Positions 60,481 to 64,000 of a DNA stretch of 64,000 nt are shown piece by piece (position 1 is the stretch's first letter; every line of letters starts with the position of its first letter). This DNA comes from Antennarius striatus (Eukaryota > Chordata > Actinopteri > Lophiiformes > Antennariidae). The position numbers and the translations under genes are program-made. The notes under the pieces are model-generated. The model worked only from the letters and a program-made list of their open reading frames with translations, searched no databases and had not been told where the DNA came from. The stretch is from assembly GCF_040054535.1 (NCBI RefSeq), contig NC_090782.1, positions 24,416,501 to 24,480,500 on the forward strand, written 5' to 3'.

Positions 60481-61561
60481 TATGGTCAACAGAAATAAAA
60501 TAATACATGCTGTAGATACAGGTGTGACAGTCCCGACCTCCGTTTATGTCGTCCTTCAAAATAAAAAAAGGAACAAGTTCACTCAGAAAACACAAAACAA
60601 ACATTTACAGTTTGGACCCCAGAAGTCGCTCAGAGGCCGAGATAAATAGAAGCAAAATATTCATGTTTGTACATAAGAGTATAGATGTAAATCAAATATA
60701 CAGAGTACATGCTTATATGATGACAGTTATCCAGTGTGTTCCATTTGGCAGGAAGTGAGAAACACCTGTGGACCGGTAAATGCCACTGCGTCCAGATGTG
60801 ACACATCAGTCCAGCAGAGGAGCGCCAATCATTTTAGAGAGAAGCCAAAATCTGTCTAGGGTTAGACATGTCTTCTTCATTCAGAACAACCAATCACAGA
60901 GCTGCTTCCTGGGTCACGGCGCATTGGCATGGGGGTTACACTGATCCAGCACCAGGATCCAGTTCTTGTGACTGCAGCGGTCTTCACCTTTAAACACTTT
61001 GGGGGCTCCAGAAGTTTGATTCCTCTTTAAGGAGAAAAACACGTCAAAGGTCTCCAATGAGGAAAGTTTGTTGTAGCACACTTCTAAACAGAAGAAGATG
61101 GAGACTGCAGACTTCCTATTTGCCTAGGAAAAGATTCTCATTGCGCCTACATTTATGATAAATAAATCCGATATTGACATTTCTTTCAAGCAAACTGTTT
61201 CTCCACTTCCAACATTTCAGACAGAACAAAAAGAACAACAAACTGAGAAACCTTCCGCTAACTCGACACAGAAACAGAAAGAAAAGACCTGGCCCCTCGT
61301 GCTTTGTACCCCATCCCGTAGATACAAACACTCACACAAAACACAGATTAATTATCTGTCTCTTACTTTCATAAAACTTTTGAATCCTGTCAATCGAATT
61401 GAAAACAAAGACCAAGAAACCTATTTGGACTGTCTCAGCCACTGTAGATGAGCCCCATTTACTTTGGGTGACCTCTGTTCTGCGTCCAATAAGCCAACCC
61501 TTACAAACATTAGGAGCCTTGTGTAAAATCATTGATAGTATTAAACCATCTCCCAAGTTAT
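60481..61561. other. No gene recognised
   Basis: Ordinary-complexity A/T-rich sequence; only short unsupported frames on both strands. Confidence 0.4.
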
Positions 61562-61929
61562 GGTAGGGTTAAGGTTAGAGTAAAGTAAGGGTAAGGCAAG
61601 GCAGGGTACGGAAGGGTAGAGTAGGGTAAGGTAAGGTGAGGTAAGGTAAGGTCAGGTGAGGTAAGGTGAGGTGAGGTGAGGTGAGGTAAGGTAAGGTAAG
61701 GTAAGGTAAGGTAAGGTAAGGTAAGGTAAGGTAAGGTAAGGTAAGGTAAGGTAAGGTAAGGTAAGGTGAGGTAAGGTAAGGTAAGGTAAGGTAAGGCAAG
61801 GTAGTGTAGGGTACGGGTATGGTTGGGTAAGGTAAAGTGAGGAAAGGTAGGGTAGAGTAAGTTAAGAAAAGGTAAGGACAGGTAGGGTAGGGTAGAGTAC
61901 GGTAGGGTAGGGTAAAGTAAGGTAGGTGT
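61562..61929. repeat. (GGTAA)n microsatellite/minisatellite
   Basis: Core perfect run of GGTAA from about 61,681 to 61,795, with degenerate GGTAG, GGTGA and GGCAA variants on both sides. TTACC-type frames (Pro-Tyr-Leu-Thr repeats) on the minus strand are artefacts. Confidence 0.97.
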
Positions 61930-62282
61930 CAGTCAGTCAGTCATCTTCAGATTACCGCCGCTATATCCGCTGCAGCGGGTCACAGGGAGCCGGAGCCTAT
62001 TTTGGCGGCATAGGGCGTGAGGCGTGGGACACTCCGGGCACGACGCCAGTGCACCGCCACGGAGCCACACACAAAGACATACAACCATGCACACACACTT
62101 CCCTTACAATCAGGTTGATTGGCCTACGGGCCAATCAACCTGAAGCGCATGCTTTTGGAGGTGGGAGAGAACCCACACAGACACGGGGAGAGCATGCGAA
62201 CTCCGCACAGAGCGGGACTCAAACACGGGTCCGCCGTGTTGTGAGACGGCAGCGCTAACCACTGCGTCACCGTGCCGCCCCC
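61930..62282 (-). mobile_element. Full-length tRNA-derived SINE with 12-bp target duplication
   Basis: Minus-strand element with a 5' tRNA-like head (GGGCGGCACGGTGACGCAGT, B-box-like GTGTTTGAGTCCC), a body with GTTCTCTCCCACCTCC and ACCCGCTGCAGCGGATAT, and a 3' (ACTG)n tail. It is flanked by the perfect direct repeat TAAGGTAGGTGT at 61,918-61,929 and 62,283-62,294. The target is the edge of the GGTAA tract. The perfect duplication suggests a fairly recent insertion. An internal inverted repeat has 14-bp arms at 62,111-62,124 and 62,129-62,142. The simple-repeat tail suggests mobilisation by an RTE-type LINE, which is inference. Confidence 0.85.
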
Positions 62283-62294
62283 TAAGGTAGGTGT

Positions 62295-63860
62295 ACTACT
62301 GTAATTTTAAAATGAGGTTTGGATTTGTCATCGCTATAGTTTTCCACTCAAGATGCAACATTCTGGTGGATTCACATCAAATAGAAATTGATTCTGATGT
62401 CAAACTGGTTTGAGTTTACCCACATCATTCAAGGGAGGCATGAACATCCAACCTCTTTTCCTCCAGATGGGAGGAGTGATCACATGGCCTGGAGTGATCA
62501 CGATGTCTGCCTTGCATTTGTTGTGAACATCACGGATACATAGGAAACAAACCATCGCCATATCTGAGTTCACGATGCTAAGGAGGATGTGTGTTACACC
62601 TAAAAAACTCCACTTTCTTGCCAAAGTATACCTTTCAAAGTTGTGACAAGTTGTACATGACACTACATTCGCGTCCGTCGGCGGAAGCAGTGTGAAACCA
62701 CCATTCCATCGAGACGTTCCATCAGGGAACAATGTGCCTGAAAACTTTGTAAAGGTTTCAGCTCAAGCCTTCAAATTTTTCTCCAGACACATCTGTGACA
62801 TGCTAGTCTTCATCGGTTTGGAAGCCCCTGTACAAAACGAGGTAGAGCGTGTGGTTTCAGATCAGCTGAACAGGTCTCATTTTCAGCAAAGGTCAAATTT
62901 ATTTTGAGGGTTCTGAACTCTGACTGTCTCTGGTCACACCGAGCCGAACACGTCGGTGATAAATCGGTCTGAACAGTGCAAACAAGAGATCAACACTGCT
63001 GATAAAGTGTAAACACAACGTTATGCTATAAGGTCACAAACACAACACGGCACTTACCTGAACACTACTCACTGAAGCTAATTATGGGTACATCTGCATA
63101 ATAAATGTAGCAGGAATCAACAGTAAAGAGTAGAAAGGATAAAAATCTGAAAGCAGATTGTCTCTTCAAGTCACCTGTAAAGTGAACTGGACCTGTTTCT
63201 CCGAAGTTCAAAAGAATCTGAAATGACGTCAGCACTGCCAGCTCTTTATCTCCTCGTCCTTCGAGTTGGAGTCCACAAAGGTCGCTAAAGTCGAATAAAA
63301 TACAATCAATCCGCTCTGTCCTGAGCGCCGGAGAAAAACATTGCATTCTGCACCAGGAGAAGAAGCTGGAGAGGAAACCAGACACCCCTTTTGTACCGGA
63401 TCAGAACACTGTTTCTCTGTGACTGTAAGATGTTCAGATAACATGGATCTCTTTCTATGGAATCACAAGTTGTGCAGGTTCTGGATATTGCTTTTTTAAC
63501 CTTTGATGGAGCACTCAGCATTTTAATTTTGTAAATATTTGGGAACATTTGGGACTAGATGGACCACATGGAACAATACCAAAGGGCAGTGTGGTTGCAA
63601 TTCAAGCAAGACACACAAATGGTGTCCTGAGGCCTCGGGACACCTCAGGACACCGACCTACAGTACATCATCACAAACTGTTGGTATTGATGTTGCCCTC
63701 TGGTGGTTGCATTGATACCAACATAAAGGATGCAAGAAAGCATTTTTCTCATAAAGGACTAATTATTGATTTTAGTATTTAAATGCAGGAAGAGCCTTTA
63801 TACAGCTTGCCTTCACGGAAAGCGCAACCAGTCATATCCTGAATCCAGATCTGTTCTTGC
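62295..63860. other. No gene recognised
   Basis: The frames at 62,400-62,732 (minus) and 62,692-62,907 (plus) overlap head-to-head and are somewhat protein-like (for example FVKVSAQAFKFFSRHICDM on plus), but I recognise no family and see no supporting splice structure. May be relic transposon or exon sequence. Confidence 0.35.
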
Positions 63861-63861
63861 A

Positions 63862-63887
63862 AGGTTAGGGTTGGGTTAGGGTTAGGA
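63862..63887. repeat. Short interstitial telomere-like run
   Basis: About four TTAGGG-type units with one GGGTTGGG interruption and a final TTAGGA. Confidence 0.7.
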
Positions 63888-64000
63888 TTGAGATACTCTG
63901 AACATCTCACAGTGGAAGAAAAACAATTGCAAAAACGTTTGCCCATTTTCCTGAAGGCAGGCCATACTGCCGTGGCCTGTTCTCAGCTGAAGAGTTTCTG

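Noticed and set aside
62400-62907. Two overlapping open frames on opposite strands as genes
   Set aside because: No family recognised, no splice support, mutually overlapping.

Overview
The window looks like a teleost, probably percomorph, chromosome region. It has compact vertebrate genes with GT-AG introns, many (CA)n/(GT)n tracts, tRNA-derived SINEs and DNA-transposon MITEs. It also carries the vertebrate neighbour pair DPH5-S1PR1 in head-to-head orientation, as in human 1p21. No bacterial or organelle-like sequence is seen.

Left third (1-27,015): gene-free tandem DNA. Positions 1-21,571 are one satellite array, open at the window edge, of about 130 copies of a 167-bp monomer. Each monomer is five diverged subunits of 32-35 bp that begin TTGACC. 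Then come a short array of alternating ~305/~340-bp units (to about 22,860), a 0.7-kb non-repetitive island, and a 3.5-kb GGTC-rich degenerate array with a ~1.17-kb period, interrupted by a truncated SINE.

Middle (27.8-40 kb): dph5 on the minus strand, seven coding exons rebuilt in full (288 aa), with two minisatellites filling intron 1. Then a 6-kb intergenic stretch with a perfect 52-bp palindrome, and s1pr1 on the plus strand (371 aa, one coding exon). dph5 acts in diphthamide synthesis on eEF2; s1pr1 is the lipid GPCR for sphingosine-1-phosphate. They are neighbours by ancestry rather than by shared pathway.

Right part (41-60 kb): less familiar genes. These are a secreted protein with two four-cysteine Ig-like domains (plus); an SMN-family gene with two Tudor domains in tandem and an SMN-type YG box (minus, 282 aa); a type II membrane coiled-coil protein of tetherin-like plan (minus, about 281 aa); a secreted single Ig V domain with an acidic tail (plus); and, 1.4 kb downstream, a V-less gene of leader, J-like exon and C1 domain (plus, 152 aa). 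The last two resemble the VpreB/lambda5 surrogate light chain by architecture, and their splice phases would also allow a V-J-C transcript. All exon models are hand-built from splice signals and frame.

Far right (60-64 kb): no gene I can recognise. It holds a (GGTAA)n tract into which a full SINE has inserted with a perfect 12-bp target duplication, and a short telomere-like run near 63.87 kb.
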